NCBI GenBank assembly: GCA_050187175.1
Contig: JBFWXS010000022.1
Coordinates: 1 to 64,000, forward strand
Source: Zeimonas sp050187175
Lineage (GTDB): Bacteria; Pseudomonadota; Gammaproteobacteria; Burkholderiales; Burkholderiaceae_E
Direction: 5' to 3'
Length of the DNA: 64,000 bases
Below are positions 32,252 to 41,064 of this stretch, in pieces. The first letter of the stretch is position 1. Each line of letters opens with the position of its first letter. Under the pieces are notes generated by a model. The model was not told where the DNA came from and did no database searches. It saw only the letters and a program-made list of their open reading frames with translations. A program made the position numbers and the translations under genes.

Positions 32252-34546
32252 TCACTGGGCCAGCGCGGTTTCGGTGACGACGCGCGGCGTCAGGAACACG
32301 AGCAGCTCGGTCCGGTCATTGGTGCGCTCGGTGTTCTTGAAGGCATTGCCCAGCACCGGGATGTCGCCCAGCAGCGGCACCTTATTGACGCGGTTGCGTT
32401 CGGTCTGCTCGTAGATGCCGCCGATGACCACGGTGCCGCCGTTCTCGACCAGCACCTGCGTCTGCACGCGTCGCGTGTCGATGGCGACACCCGTGGGCAG
32501 CAGTTCGGCGGCATTGTCGCGGCTCACTTCCACCGCCAGGATGACGCTGCCCTCCGGCGTGATCTGCGGCGTCACCTCGAGCTTGAGCACTGCCTTCTTG
32601 AACTGGATCGCCGTGGCGCCGCTGGAGGTCGCCTGCTGATACGGAATCTCCTTGCCCTGCTCGATCACCGCCTTGCTCTGGTTGGCGGTCAGCACGCGCG
32701 GGCTGGAGATGACCTTGCCGCGGTTGTCCGCCTCCAGCGCCGACAGTTCGAGATTCAGGAAGCGCGTCAGGCTGGATCCGAACAGGCTGATCGCGAAGCT
32801 GGCCGGCGAGGCGCCCGAGATGCTGGCCGCCGGCAGGTTGACGAAGTTGGTATTGGCCAGCGCCGTCGGACGGCCCAGGCCGAGCGCATTGACGCCTTCC
32901 AGCGTCGAGCCGTTCTGCGACGACAGGTCGGTGATGCCCGACAGATTGCCCGAGATCGTCGAATAGACGCCGCCGAGCCGCGAGCCCGCCCCGTAGACGG
33001 GGAAGTTGTAGGCGGTGGGCTGGCCGGTGACCGGATCGACGATGCTGGTCGTGCGATAGATCGTCGACTTCATGTCGTTATAGCCGAGCCGCACGCCCAG
33101 GTTGCGCGTGAAGCGGTCGTCGGCCTCGACGATGCGCGCCTCGATCAGCACCTGCCGTACCGGAATGTCGATCTGCGCGATGACGCGGCGCACGTCCTCG
33201 AGGCGCAGCGCGGTGTCCTGGACGAACACCTTGTTCGTCCGCTGGTCGATGACCACGCTGCCGCGCTTGGACAGCACGCGCTGCTTCTCGTCGGACAGCA
33301 GCTTCTGCAGCACCTCGGCCTTCTGATAGTTGAGCTGGAAGGTCTCGGTATGGACCGGTTCGATCTCCGCGATCTGCTGGCGCGACTCCAGGTCCAGCTT
33401 CTCCTTGGCGGCCATCTCCTCGGCCGGCGCGATCATGATGACGTTGCCGTTCTTGCGCTTGTCCAGGCCTTTGCTCTGCAGGATGATGTCGAGCGCCTGG
33501 TCCCAGGGCACGTCCTTCAAGCGCAGCGTCAGGCTGCCGGCGACCGAATCGCTGGTCACGATGTTCAGCCCGGTGAAGTCGGCAATCACCTGCAGCAGCG
33601 CGCGGATGTCGACGTTCTGGAAGTTCAGCGACAGGCGGTCGCCGCGATAGCCGGGCTGCGAGCCCGGAATCAGGCGGTTCGGATCCTCGCGCACCGCCTT
33701 CACCTCGACGACGAACTGCGTCTCGCTCTGGTAGGCGTTGTGCTCCCACTGTCCTTCGGGCTCGATGACCAGCCGCGTGCCGCCGCCCTGCTCGAAGGTG
33801 CGCACGTTCTTCACCGGCGTGCCGAAGTCGGCGACGTCCAGGCGCCGCCGCAGGTTCTCGGGCAGCGAGGTGCGCGGGAAGTCGACGACGATGGTCTGGC
33901 CCTGCTGGCGGATGTCGACGCCCACGCCGTTGTCCGACAGCTCGACTACCACGCGGCCTTCGCCGTCCTTGCCGCGGCGGAAATCCACGTCGCGCAGCGA
34001 ATGCTGGGCGCCGTCAGCCGGCTTGGCGAAGGTATAGGCCGTGCTGGCCTGCTGCTGCCCGGCGGCAACGATCGGCTCCAGCGCGACGATCAGCGTGTTG
34101 CCGTCCAGGCTGGTCTGGTAGGACAGCGGCCGCTTCAGGTTCAGCACCAGGCGTGAGCGGTTGCCCGCCTGCACGATGGACACGCTGCGCACATCGCCCT
34201 GCGGCAGCTCGATCGAACTGCGTCCGGCCGAGTTGTCGGTATCCAGGAAGTCGAAGGCGATGCGCGGCGGGTTGGAGACCGAGAAGCCGGCCGGCGCCAC
34301 GCCGAGCGGATTCTTCAGCGCGATGCGCAGGTAGGTCACGTTGCCCTGCTGCGCGCTGTTGACCGATTCGATCGCGTTGCCCTGCGCCAGCGCCGGCCGC
34401 GGCGCCAGCAGCGTCAGCGCCAGGCAGAAGGCGAACAGGCAGGCCGCGAACGAACGCAGCGGCCCGGAGAGCGGCCCTAAGAGCGGCTCAAGGAGCGACT
34501 CGAGGACCGGCGCGCGGTCGATGATTGTTTGTTGATTGATCGTCAT
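32252..34546 (-). CDS. pilQ: Type IV pilus secretin PilQ
   Basis: A 764-residue outer-membrane secretin. After a signal peptide (LTLLAPRPALAQG) come AMIN-type beta domains (residues about 50-330), the STN/N0-N1 region (LNFQNVDIRALLQVIADFTG) and the C-terminal secretin domain (QVLIEARIVEADDRFTRNLG, VPLLGDIPVLGNAF). It forms the pore for pilus extrusion and DNA uptake. The start overlaps the pilP stop (ATGA). Confidence 0.96.
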   Translation of the reverse strand: MTINQQTIIDRAPVLESLLEPLLGPLSGPLRSFAACLFAFCLALTLLAPRPALAQGNAIESVNSAQQGNVTYLRIALKNPLGVAPAGFSVSNPPRIAFDFLDTDNSAGRSSIELPQGDVRSVSIVQAGNRSRLVLNLKRPLSYQTSLDGNTLIVALEPIVAAGQQQASTAYTFAKPADGAQHSLRDVDFRRGKDGEGRVVVELSDNGVGVDIRQQGQTIVVDFPRTSLPENLRRRLDVADFGTPVKNVRTFEQGGGTRLVIEPEGQWEHNAYQSETQFVVEVKAVREDPNRLIPGSQPGYRGDRLSLNFQNVDIRALLQVIADFTGLNIVTSDSVAGSLTLRLKDVPWDQALDIILQSKGLDKRKNGNVIMIAPAEEMAAKEKLDLESRQQIAEIEPVHTETFQLNYQKAEVLQKLLSDEKQRVLSKRGSVVIDQRTNKVFVQDTALRLEDVRRVIAQIDIPVRQVLIEARIVEADDRFTRNLGVRLGYNDMKSTIYRTTSIVDPVTGQPTAYNFPVYGAGSRLGGVYSTISGNLSGITDLSSQNGSTLEGVNALGLGRPTALANTNFVNLPAASISGASPASFAISLFGSSLTRFLNLELSALEADNRGKVISSPRVLTANQSKAVIEQGKEIPYQQATSSGATAIQFKKAVLKLEVTPQITPEGSVILAVEVSRDNAAELLPTGVAIDTRRVQTQVLVENGGTVVIGGIYEQTERNRVNKVPLLGDIPVLGNAFKNTERTNDRTELLVFLTPRVVTETALAQ

Positions 34547-35076
34547 TTCTTCTCGCCGCCTTCCTGGAGCCGCAGCGCCGATTCACGTTCGACCCAGTCG
34601 CCAGCGGCGTCCTGGACCAGTTCCTTGAGCATGACTTCGGTTTCGCTGATTCGAGTGATCTTGCCGAAGTTCTGACCGGCGTAATTGCCCACGCGCGCCT
34701 GGTAGACGACGCGGTCCACTTCGAGCAGCGCGTAGTCCAGGCGTCCGTTCGACAGGTGCCCGACCATCCGGATCATGTCGAGCGGATATGCTTCGAGGAC
34801 TTCGCGGCGCCGGTTCAGATCGGGCTTGAGCCCCTCACGCGCGAGCTGCTGGAACTTCTCGATAGCCAGCGCCAGCTTCTCGGTGGAGAACGGGTCCACC
34901 GTGTTCGAGTTCTCGTAGCGGAACGGCGCGAAGCGCTTCGGCTCGGCGATCTTCTCGGTGACCGGCTTGACCGTCGCGCGGACCTCGTTCATCCAGTTGA
35001 TCAGCTCGCCGTGGTCCTCGCCGCAGCCGGTCAGGGCCGCCAGCAGAGGCAGCGCCCACAGGAATCGGGTCATCAT
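34543..35076 (-). CDS. pilP: Type IV pilus assembly lipoprotein PilP
   Basis: A 177-residue inner-membrane lipoprotein with lipobox LTGC and a C-terminal HR-type beta domain (TRISETEVMLKELVQD). It links PilNO to the PilQ secretin. ATG at 35076 is supported by GAAGG five bases upstream; the in-frame GTG at 35088 overlaps the pilO stop. Overlaps pilQ by 4 bp. Confidence 0.93.
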   Translation of the reverse strand: MMTRFLWALPLLAALTGCGEDHGELINWMNEVRATVKPVTEKIAEPKRFAPFRYENSNTVDPFSTEKLALAIEKFQQLAREGLKPDLNRRREVLEAYPLDMIRMVGHLSNGRLDYALLEVDRVVYQARVGNYAGQNFGKITRISETEVMLKELVQDAAGDWVERESALRLQEGGEKK

Positions 35077-35084
35077 GGCAGCCT

Positions 35085-35792
35085 TCACTTGGCGCCCCCT
35101 TTGGCCTTGGCCTTCGCGGCGGCTTCCTTGCGCCGCTGCTCGGCCACTTCCTCGGGATCGAGGTAGCGGAAGGTCTTGGCGATCGCTTCCATCGTCAGCA
35201 TGCCGGCCGGCGGCGCATTGGCCGCGCTCGAGCCGCGCGCTTCCGGCAGCACGATCTGCATGTCGTTGAGCGTGACGATGCGCGGCAGGTTGGCCACGTC
35301 GCTGGTGAAGGCGCCGAAGTCGTGATAGCTGCCCGACAGCTTGATGTGGATGGGCAGCTCGGCATAGAAGTCGCGCACCACGACCTGCCCGGGCTTGAAC
35401 AGCTCGAACTGCAGTCCGCGGCCGACACCGGCCTGGTTGATGTCGGACAGCAGCGCGTCCATCTCGGCCTTGCTCGGCAGCTGCTTCTCGAGCAGGTTCA
35501 CGTACTGCGACACCTGTTCCTTCTGCTTGCGCAGCGCTTCCAGGTTGACCGCCTGGCGCATCTTGTCGGTGAACTGCTGCTTCAGCGTCACTTCCTCCTG
35601 ACGCGCGGTCTCCAGCTCGTCGAGCTGCCCGCTCCAGTACAAGGCGTAGGCCAGCCCCAGCACCAGCACGACCAGGCCGGCCAGCAGCGCCGCTCGCGGC
35701 ACCAGCGGCCACAGGCCCGGATGCCGTCCCTGCAGTCCCTGGAACTGGGCGCCGAGCTGGCTCAGATCGATGTTCGCGTTGAATTTCGCCAT
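35085..35792 (-). CDS. pilO: Type IV pilus alignment protein PilO
   Basis: A 235-residue bitopic protein: a cytoplasmic N-terminus, one membrane segment (ALLAGLVVLVLGLAYALYW), a coiled-coil rich in Glu/Gln/Lys, and a ferredoxin-like domain (VVVRDFYAELPIHIKLSGSY). It pairs with PilN. The C-terminus is Lys/Ala-rich. Confidence 0.95.
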   Translation of the reverse strand: MAKFNANIDLSQLGAQFQGLQGRHPGLWPLVPRAALLAGLVVLVLGLAYALYWSGQLDELETARQEEVTLKQQFTDKMRQAVNLEALRKQKEQVSQYVNLLEKQLPSKAEMDALLSDINQAGVGRGLQFELFKPGQVVVRDFYAELPIHIKLSGSYHDFGAFTSDVANLPRIVTLNDMQIVLPEARGSSAANAPPAGMLTMEAIAKTFRYLDPEEVAEQRRKEAAAKAKAKGGAK

Positions 35793-35795
35793 GAC

Positions 35796-36476
35796 TTACC
35801 TGCCCGCATTGGCGGCGGACGCGAGCGGCCCGGTGGCACTGCCCGCCGCGGCGGTCTTGGCCGCCGCGTTCGCGCCCGGCTTGGCCTGCGCGTCGGGTGC
35901 CTCGTTCGACTTGACCACGGCGTTCAGCGCGAACTCGTAGACACGCCGGCCTTCGCGGGCATTGGGGCCCTGCTGGCCGCCGAGCCGCGTCGCCTTGATC
36001 TCGATGAGCTCGGGGCGTTCGAGCCACGGCGTGTTGTTGGCCAGATTGCGCAGCAGCTCGGACACACGCTCGTTCGACTGCGCGTAGCCGACCAGCGTCA
36101 CCTTGCGCTGCTCCTGCCGCATCTGCTTCAGATAGATGCCTTCGGGCACGTTGCGGACCAGCTCGTCGAGCAGATGGACCGGAATGGTCCGGTTGGTCTG
36201 CAGGCTCTCGACCGCTTCCTGCCGCGAACGCAGCGCGTCGATGTCGGCGCGCAGCGAGGCAATCTCCTTGATCTGCGCGTCGAGCTTGGTGTTCTCGGCG
36301 CGAATGAAGGTGTTGCGCGCACGCTGGTTCTCGATCTGCTGATCGATGACGAACGCGACCAGCATGGCCGTGCAAGCAGCCAGCAGCGCGATCAGCGCCA
36401 GCAGGCCGACGAAGTCCTTCTTGCGCCGCTCACGCCGCAGTTCGCGGTGCGGCAGCAGGTTGATGCGGGCGATCAT
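35796..36476 (-). CDS. pilN: Type IV pilus assembly protein PilN
   Basis: A 226-residue bitopic protein that starts with MIARINLLPHRELRRERRKK, the conserved motif that binds PilM. One membrane helix (GLLALIALLAACTAMLVAFV) is followed by a coiled coil and a ferredoxin-like domain. The Ala-rich C-terminal tail is not conserved. Overlaps pilM by 4 bp and is 3 bp from pilO. Confidence 0.95.
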   Translation of the reverse strand: MIARINLLPHRELRRERRKKDFVGLLALIALLAACTAMLVAFVIDQQIENQRARNTFIRAENTKLDAQIKEIASLRADIDALRSRQEAVESLQTNRTIPVHLLDELVRNVPEGIYLKQMRQEQRKVTLVGYAQSNERVSELLRNLANNTPWLERPELIEIKATRLGGQQGPNAREGRRVYEFALNAVVKSNEAPDAQAKPGANAAAKTAAAGSATGPLASAANAGR

Positions 36477-37555
36477 TCGTCGAACCTCCGCATCGCCAGT
36501 CCGGTGGCGATCAGCAGCGACGGCGCATCGGCGCGCAGCTGCCGCTCGCGGATCGAGTCAGCCACTTCCATGCCCTGGAACGGACTGAGGATCTCGGTGG
36601 GCACCTGCATGCGCTCGGCCACCGCCTCGGCCAGGCCGGGCACGACCGACGAGCCGCCGGCGAGATAGATCTGATCGACGCGCGTGTACGGCGTCGACGT
36701 GAAGAAGAACTGCAGCGCCCGGCCGATGTCGGTGGTGCCCTGTTCGATGAACGGCTGCAGCAGATCGCGCTGATAGTTCTCGGGCAGATCGCCGGTGCGC
36801 TTCTTGACCTCGGCCTCCTCGGGGGTGAGCCCGTACAGCCGCACCAGGTCCTGCGTCAGCTGCTGGCCGCCGAAGGCCTGCTCGCGTTCGAAGATCGTCT
36901 GCCGGTTCAGCACCACGGTCAGCGAGGTGGTGGTCTGGCCGATCGAGAACACGGCGATGATCTGGCCCTGCCCATTGTTCGGCAGGAACTCGGTGACGTG
37001 GTCGACGGCGGCGCGCAGCGCGTACGGCTCGACATCCATCACCACCGGACGCAGGCCCGCCATCTCGGCCACTGCCACGCGGTCGTCGACCTTCTCCTTG
37101 CGCGAGGCCGCCAGCAGCACGTCGACTTCGTCTTCCGAGTTCGAGGCCGGCCCGAGAAGCTGGAAATCGAGGTTGACCTCGTCGATCGAGAACGGAATGT
37201 ACTGACTGGCCTCGGTCTCGACCTGGACCTCGTAGTCTTCCTCGCGCATGCCGGCCGGCAGCATGATCTTCTTGGTGATGACCGCGCCCGACGGCAGGGC
37301 CAGCGCCGCTTCCTTTGCACGACTGTTGCATTTGCGCAGCGCGCGCAGCAGCGCATCGGCGACCGGTTCGGTCTTTTCGATGTTGCCGTCGACGATAGCG
37401 CCGCGCTCGATCGGTTCGATCGCATAGCGCTCCAGACGCATCGGCGTGCGCTGGCCTTTGGTCAGCTCCACGACCTTGACGCTGGATGCGCTCAGATCGA
37501 TGCCGACCAAGGGGGGAGCAGCTCGGCGAAAGAGACTCGGGAAACTGACCGCCAC
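36473..37555 (-). CDS. pilM: Type IV pilus ATPase-like protein PilM
   Basis: A 360-residue actin-like cytoplasmic protein (LVGIDLSASSVKVVEL at the N-terminus, MDVEPYALRAAVD, LAGGSSVVPGLAEAVAERM). It binds the PilN tail and links the envelope complex to the motor. It opens with GTG at 37555, with GAGG six bases upstream. It is the first gene of pilMNOPQ and is divergent from pbp1A. Confidence 0.95.
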   Translation of the reverse strand: MAVSFPSLFRRAAPPLVGIDLSASSVKVVELTKGQRTPMRLERYAIEPIERGAIVDGNIEKTEPVADALLRALRKCNSRAKEAALALPSGAVITKKIMLPAGMREEDYEVQVETEASQYIPFSIDEVNLDFQLLGPASNSEDEVDVLLAASRKEKVDDRVAVAEMAGLRPVVMDVEPYALRAAVDHVTEFLPNNGQGQIIAVFSIGQTTTSLTVVLNRQTIFEREQAFGGQQLTQDLVRLYGLTPEEAEVKKRTGDLPENYQRDLLQPFIEQGTTDIGRALQFFFTSTPYTRVDQIYLAGGSSVVPGLAEAVAERMQVPTEILSPFQGMEVADSIRERQLRADAPSLLIATGLAMRRFDE

Positions 37556-38000
37556 GAGACGCCTCGAAGGGTAAAAAAATCCTTAAATACTAAGGATTTA
37601 CATCACTTTTAGATAATTTGCTTGAGATGCTAGCAACTCGCTCGATTTAATGTAAAGCGTTTTGTGGAAAAGTTCGCAGCCCCCCGGCTCCTTCTGTCGT
37701 ACGGCATCGACCATCCAGCCGGCGACCTGACAGGGGGGACCATGAACGGTTGATCGCGACCGCTGGCCGGCGGCTCGGCAGCGCTCGGCAGCGGACCGAT
37801 GGACCCGGTCGGCAAGCTGCGTCCGCTCGGGTCCGCCGGTGGCGCGTTCGTGGCCTCTTGATGGCCCGCAGCGGGCAGGCTCCGGGCAGACGCCGGGCAC
37901 GTGCCAAGCCGAGCCGATTGCGTCAGTGAACTGTCGGAGCCCGCCGGGGGAACCGTATAGAATCCAAGCCACCGCTGCGACGCGGGCGCCCGCCCCGCTG
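37556..38000. promoter_or_regulatory. Divergent pilM / pbp1A intergenic region
   Basis: This is a 445-bp region with no plausible gene. Bases 37570-37670 are strikingly AT-rich and include the hairpin at 37577-37599. TATAGA at 37956-37961 is a -10 candidate for pbp1A. On the minus strand TTTACA and TTGCTA could act as -35 elements for pilM, but no strong promoter stands out. Confidence 0.45.
37577..37599 (-). terminator. Terminator-like hairpin in the pilM leader (candidate attenuator)
   Basis: On the minus strand AAATCCTTA and TAAGGATTT form a perfect 9-bp stem with a 5-base loop, and the second arm runs straight into further T residues (seven T in all). It is located 22 bp before the pilM start. 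It could end most leader transcripts or be a DNA operator; the stem is AT-rich and thus weak for a terminator. Confidence 0.45.
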
Positions 38001-40352
38001 ATGCGCATGAGCCGAACCAAGCCCAGCCGCCGCACCCGTTCATCGAAACCGCCGTCGAACCGCCTCCGCCTCGCCCTGACGCTGGCGGCGATTCCCGTGG
38101 CGGCGCTGCTGTCGGGCCTGCTGCTGATCGCCCTGGCGCTGGTGCTGGCCAATGACCGGCTGCCGCCGCTCGACGCGCTGATCGACTACCGGCCGCGCAT
38201 CGCGCTGCGCGTCTACACCGCCGACGAGAAGCTGATCGGCGAGTTCGGCGAGGAACGCCGCACCTTCGTCCGCATCGAGGACGTGCCCGACGTCATGAAG
38301 CAGGCCGTGCTGGCCGCCGAGGACACGCGCTTCTTCGAGCACATCGGCATCGACCTGAAAGGCGCGGCGCGCGCCTTCGTCGCCAACCTGCTGGCCGGCG
38401 GCACCGAACAGGGCGCCAGCACGATCACGATGCAGCTGGCGCGCGAGTTCTATCTGTCGCCCGAGCGCACCTATACCCGCAAGATCTCCGAGATCCTGCT
38501 CGCGCTGCGCATCGAGGAGAGCCTGAGCAAGGAACAGATCTTCGAGCTGTACCTGAACCAGATCTACCTCGGCAAGCGTGCGTACGGCTTCGCCGCCGCA
38601 TCGCAGACCTACTTCGGCAAGCCGCTGAAATCGCTGACCGCCGCCGAGGCGGCGGTGCTGGCCGGTCTGCCGAAGGCGCCGTCGCGCTTCAATCCGATGG
38701 TCAACCCCAAGCGCGCGATCGAGCGCCAGCGCTACATCCTGCGGCGCATGCACGAAGCCGGCTTCCTCACCGACGACGGGCTGCAGGCCGCGCTGGACCA
38801 GTCGCTGAACTTCGTGCCGCCGCGCGCCGACTACCCGGTCCACGCGCCGTACGTCGCCGAGCTGGCGCGCCAGCTGACGTTCGAGCTGTATCGCGAGGAG
38901 ACGTATTCGGCCGGACTGAAGGTCTACACCACCATCCTGGCCGACGACCAGCAGGCCGCCAATGCGGCGCTCGAACAGGGCGTCCTCGACTACGACCGGC
39001 GCCACGGATTCCGCGGCCCCGAGCGCTTCCTGGACCTGCCGGCCGAGCAGGCCGCCGCCGAGGAAGCCATCGATGCCGCCATCGGCGAGCAGGACGACAT
39101 CGGTCGCTTCGAGGCTGCCGTCGTGCTGTCGGCCAGCCCCCGCAGCGTCGTCGTCTCGCGCGGCCGCGAGGCCACGTTCGCGATCGGGCCCGAAGGATTG
39201 AAGTTCGTCGCCGGCGCGCTCAGCGATCGCGCTCCCGCGGCGCAGAAGCTGCGCCGCGGCGCGGTGATCCGCATCGTGCGCAATGCCAAGGGGGTGTACG
39301 AGATCGGCCAGCTGCCCGAGGTGCAGGCGGCGCTGGTGTCGATGAACACCTATGACGGCGCGGTACGCGCGCTGGTCGGCGGCTTCGACTTCGAGCGAAA
39401 CAAGTTCAACCGCGTGACGCAGGCATGGCGTCAGCCCGGATCCAGCTTCAAGCCGTTCATCTATTCGGCGGCGCTGGAGAAGGGCTTCATGACGACCACC
39501 ATCATCAACGACGCGCCGGTGTTGATCGACCCGGCCCGCACCGGCGGCCAGCTGTGGGACCCGAAGAACTACGACGGCAAGTTCGAGGGCCCGATGCGGA
39601 TGCGGACCGCGCTGGCCAAGTCCAAGAACATGGTGTCGGTGCGCCTGCTCGATTCGATAGGCACGCAGTACGCGCAGGACTACATCTCGCGCTTCGGCTT
39701 CGATCCGGAGCGCCACCCGGCCTTCCTCACCATGGCCCTGGGCGCCGGCTCGGTCACGCCGTGGCAGATGGCCGGCGCGATCTCGGTGTTCGCCAACGGC
39801 GGCTACCGGATAGAGCCGTACATCATCGACCGCATCACCGACAACCAGGGACGCGTGCTGGCCCGCGCCCGGCCCGGCCTGGCCGGCACCGAATCGCTGC
39901 GCGCCATCGACCAGCGCAACGCGTTCCTGATGGACAGCATGCTGCGCGAAGTAGCGCGCTCGGGCACCGCCGCGCGCGCGCAGGCCACGCTCAAGCGCAG
40001 CGATCTGGCAGGCAAGACGGGCACGACCAATGATTCGTTCGACGCCTGGTTCGCCGGCTACCAGCCGAAGATCGCCGCCGTCGCCTGGGTCGGCTACGAC
40101 CAGCCGCGCAAGCTCGGCGACCGCGAGACCGGCGGCGGCCTGGCGCTGCCGATCTGGATCAACTACATGAGCCGCGCCCTGCGCGGCGTACCCGAGCAGC
40201 CGATGCAGGTACCGGCGGGGGTCATCCAGCAAGGCGGCGACTACTACTACGCCGAGACGCGGCCCGGCCAGGGCGTGGCGTCGCTGGGCGTTTCCGAAGA
40301 CGGCGTAGCGGCCGGATCCGATGCGGACATGATTCGCGACCAGGTGTTCTAG
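38001..40352 (+). CDS. mrcA: Penicillin-binding protein 1A
   Basis: A 783-residue bifunctional peptidoglycan synthase. A membrane anchor (VAALLSGLLLIALALVLAN) is followed by the glycosyltransferase domain with catalytic Glu107 (AAEDTRFFEH) and the QGASTITMQLAR and KRAYGFAAASQTYFGK motifs. The transpeptidase domain has S481-SFK484, SKN in AKSKNMVS and K672TGTT. All catalytic motifs are intact. The start at 38001 was chosen near the basic n-region; ATG at 38007 is also possible. It is divergent from pilMNOPQ, as in related genomes. Confidence 0.95.
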   Translation: MRMSRTKPSRRTRSSKPPSNRLRLALTLAAIPVAALLSGLLLIALALVLANDRLPPLDALIDYRPRIALRVYTADEKLIGEFGEERRTFVRIEDVPDVMKQAVLAAEDTRFFEHIGIDLKGAARAFVANLLAGGTEQGASTITMQLAREFYLSPERTYTRKISEILLALRIEESLSKEQIFELYLNQIYLGKRAYGFAAASQTYFGKPLKSLTAAEAAVLAGLPKAPSRFNPMVNPKRAIERQRYILRRMHEAGFLTDDGLQAALDQSLNFVPPRADYPVHAPYVAELARQLTFELYREETYSAGLKVYTTILADDQQAANAALEQGVLDYDRRHGFRGPERFLDLPAEQAAAEEAIDAAIGEQDDIGRFEAAVVLSASPRSVVVSRGREATFAIGPEGLKFVAGALSDRAPAAQKLRRGAVIRIVRNAKGVYEIGQLPEVQAALVSMNTYDGAVRALVGGFDFERNKFNRVTQAWRQPGSSFKPFIYSAALEKGFMTTTIINDAPVLIDPARTGGQLWDPKNYDGKFEGPMRMRTALAKSKNMVSVRLLDSIGTQYAQDYISRFGFDPERHPAFLTMALGAGSVTPWQMAGAISVFANGGYRIEPYIIDRITDNQGRVLARARPGLAGTESLRAIDQRNAFLMDSMLREVARSGTAARAQATLKRSDLAGKTGTTNDSFDAWFAGYQPKIAAVAWVGYDQPRKLGDRETGGGLALPIWINYMSRALRGVPEQPMQVPAGVIQQGGDYYYAETRPGQGVASLGVSEDGVAAGSDADMIRDQVF

Positions 40353-40460
40353 GCCGGCTTCAGCCCTGCAACGGCTGTTCGGCCATCCAGCTGCTGAGCC
40401 ACTGAGCTGCCCGACCGCTCAGCCTCTCTCTGCCTTCCGTCGAACGCCACCGATGTTGCT

Positions 40461-40699
40461 GGAGCGGCAGGCGGGACCGGTGGGCGGGCGGTCTGTGCGG
40501 CGCCGAGCAGCGCAGCCTGGGGGCGGCGCGCGCAGCGCGCTTCGTCTTCTGTATCGCGGCATCTGTTTGAACGGAGCTCCCCGAAGGGGAGCACAGTGAG
40601 TTATGCCGCGCCAGCCCTCAGGCGAGCAGCACAGGGAAGTCGGCCCAAAGGGCCGACCGCCGCACCGACCGCCCGCCCACCGGTCCCGCCTGCCGCTCC
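40461..40699. repeat. 239-bp element bounded by 40-bp inverted repeats
   Basis: Bases 40461-40500 and 40660-40699 are inverted copies of each other with a single mismatch in 40 positions (ends GGAGCGGCAGGCGGG and CCCGCCTGCCGCTCC). The interior holds structured repeat copy B. Transcribed on either strand it would fold as one long hairpin; as DNA it resembles a MITE. No clear target-site duplication flanks it. Confidence 0.88.
40547..40662. repeat. Structured extragenic repeat, copy B
   Basis: This is a 116-bp relative of 27368-27481 in the same orientation. Outer stem GCGGCAT/ATGCCGC, central hairpin GCTCCCC-GAA-GGGGAGC and terminal hairpin GTCGGCCCAAAGGGCCGAC. Relative to copy A, the outer stem shows a paired G-C to A-T change and the central stem is one base pair longer on both sides, so structure rather than sequence seems conserved. 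Confidence 0.85.
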
Positions 40700-40716
40700 C
40701 GCGCACACCGTGGAAT

Positions 40717-41034
40717 TCATCCGCCGAGCATCACCGAACTCCCAGCCTGCTCCGACACACACCGCGACAAACACCCCCACATGTCCTCGCCGCTGCGCGT
40801 ATCAACCCAGCGCTCGCCATCGCGCCGAAAGTGGAAGCCGCCCGAGCGCGCCGCGATCCACAGCTCGCGCATCGGCGCCTGGCTGTTGACGATGACGCGC
40901 GAGCCGTCTTCGAAACTCAGCTGCAGCACCTGCCCGCTGCGGTCGATTTCCACGTCGGCACCGCAGGCGTCGACGGCATCCTCGATCGCGTCGAGGGTTT
41001 GGTCGACGAGTTCCAGGAACTGTTGTTCGGTCAT
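40717..41034 (-). CDS. cyaY: Frataxin-like iron-binding protein CyaY
   Basis: A 105-residue frataxin. It has the acidic first helix (LVDQTLDAIEDAVDAC), the strand region VLQLSFEDGSRVIVN, QAPMRELWIAARSGGFHF and a closing helix. CyaY donates or regulates iron in Fe-S cluster assembly. The start ATG at 41034 follows the family N-terminus MTEQQFLELVDQ. It is divergent from lptM, 30 bp away, so the promoters overlap. Confidence 0.93.
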   Translation of the reverse strand: MTEQQFLELVDQTLDAIEDAVDACGADVEIDRSGQVLQLSFEDGSRVIVNSQAPMRELWIAARSGGFHFRRDGERWVDTRSGEDMWGCLSRCVSEQAGSSVMLGG

Positions 41035-41064
41035 GCTAGACTGGCCTCGCTTCAGGAATCGGTT

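Larger units (their letters stand above)
40353..40716. other. Convergent pbp1A / cyaY intergenic region filled by an inverted-repeat element
   Basis: No gene is supported here. The stretch is dominated by the 239-bp element at 40461-40699. Open frames on both strands across it lack start context and vary in reading frame between the two repeat copies. Confidence 0.7.

Noticed and set aside
40419..40706. Small open frame with GPTSLCCSPEGWRGIT across the 40-bp inverted-repeat element
   Set aside because: The sequence differs from the copy A reading in ways that keep stems rather than a protein, and no ribosome binding site is present.
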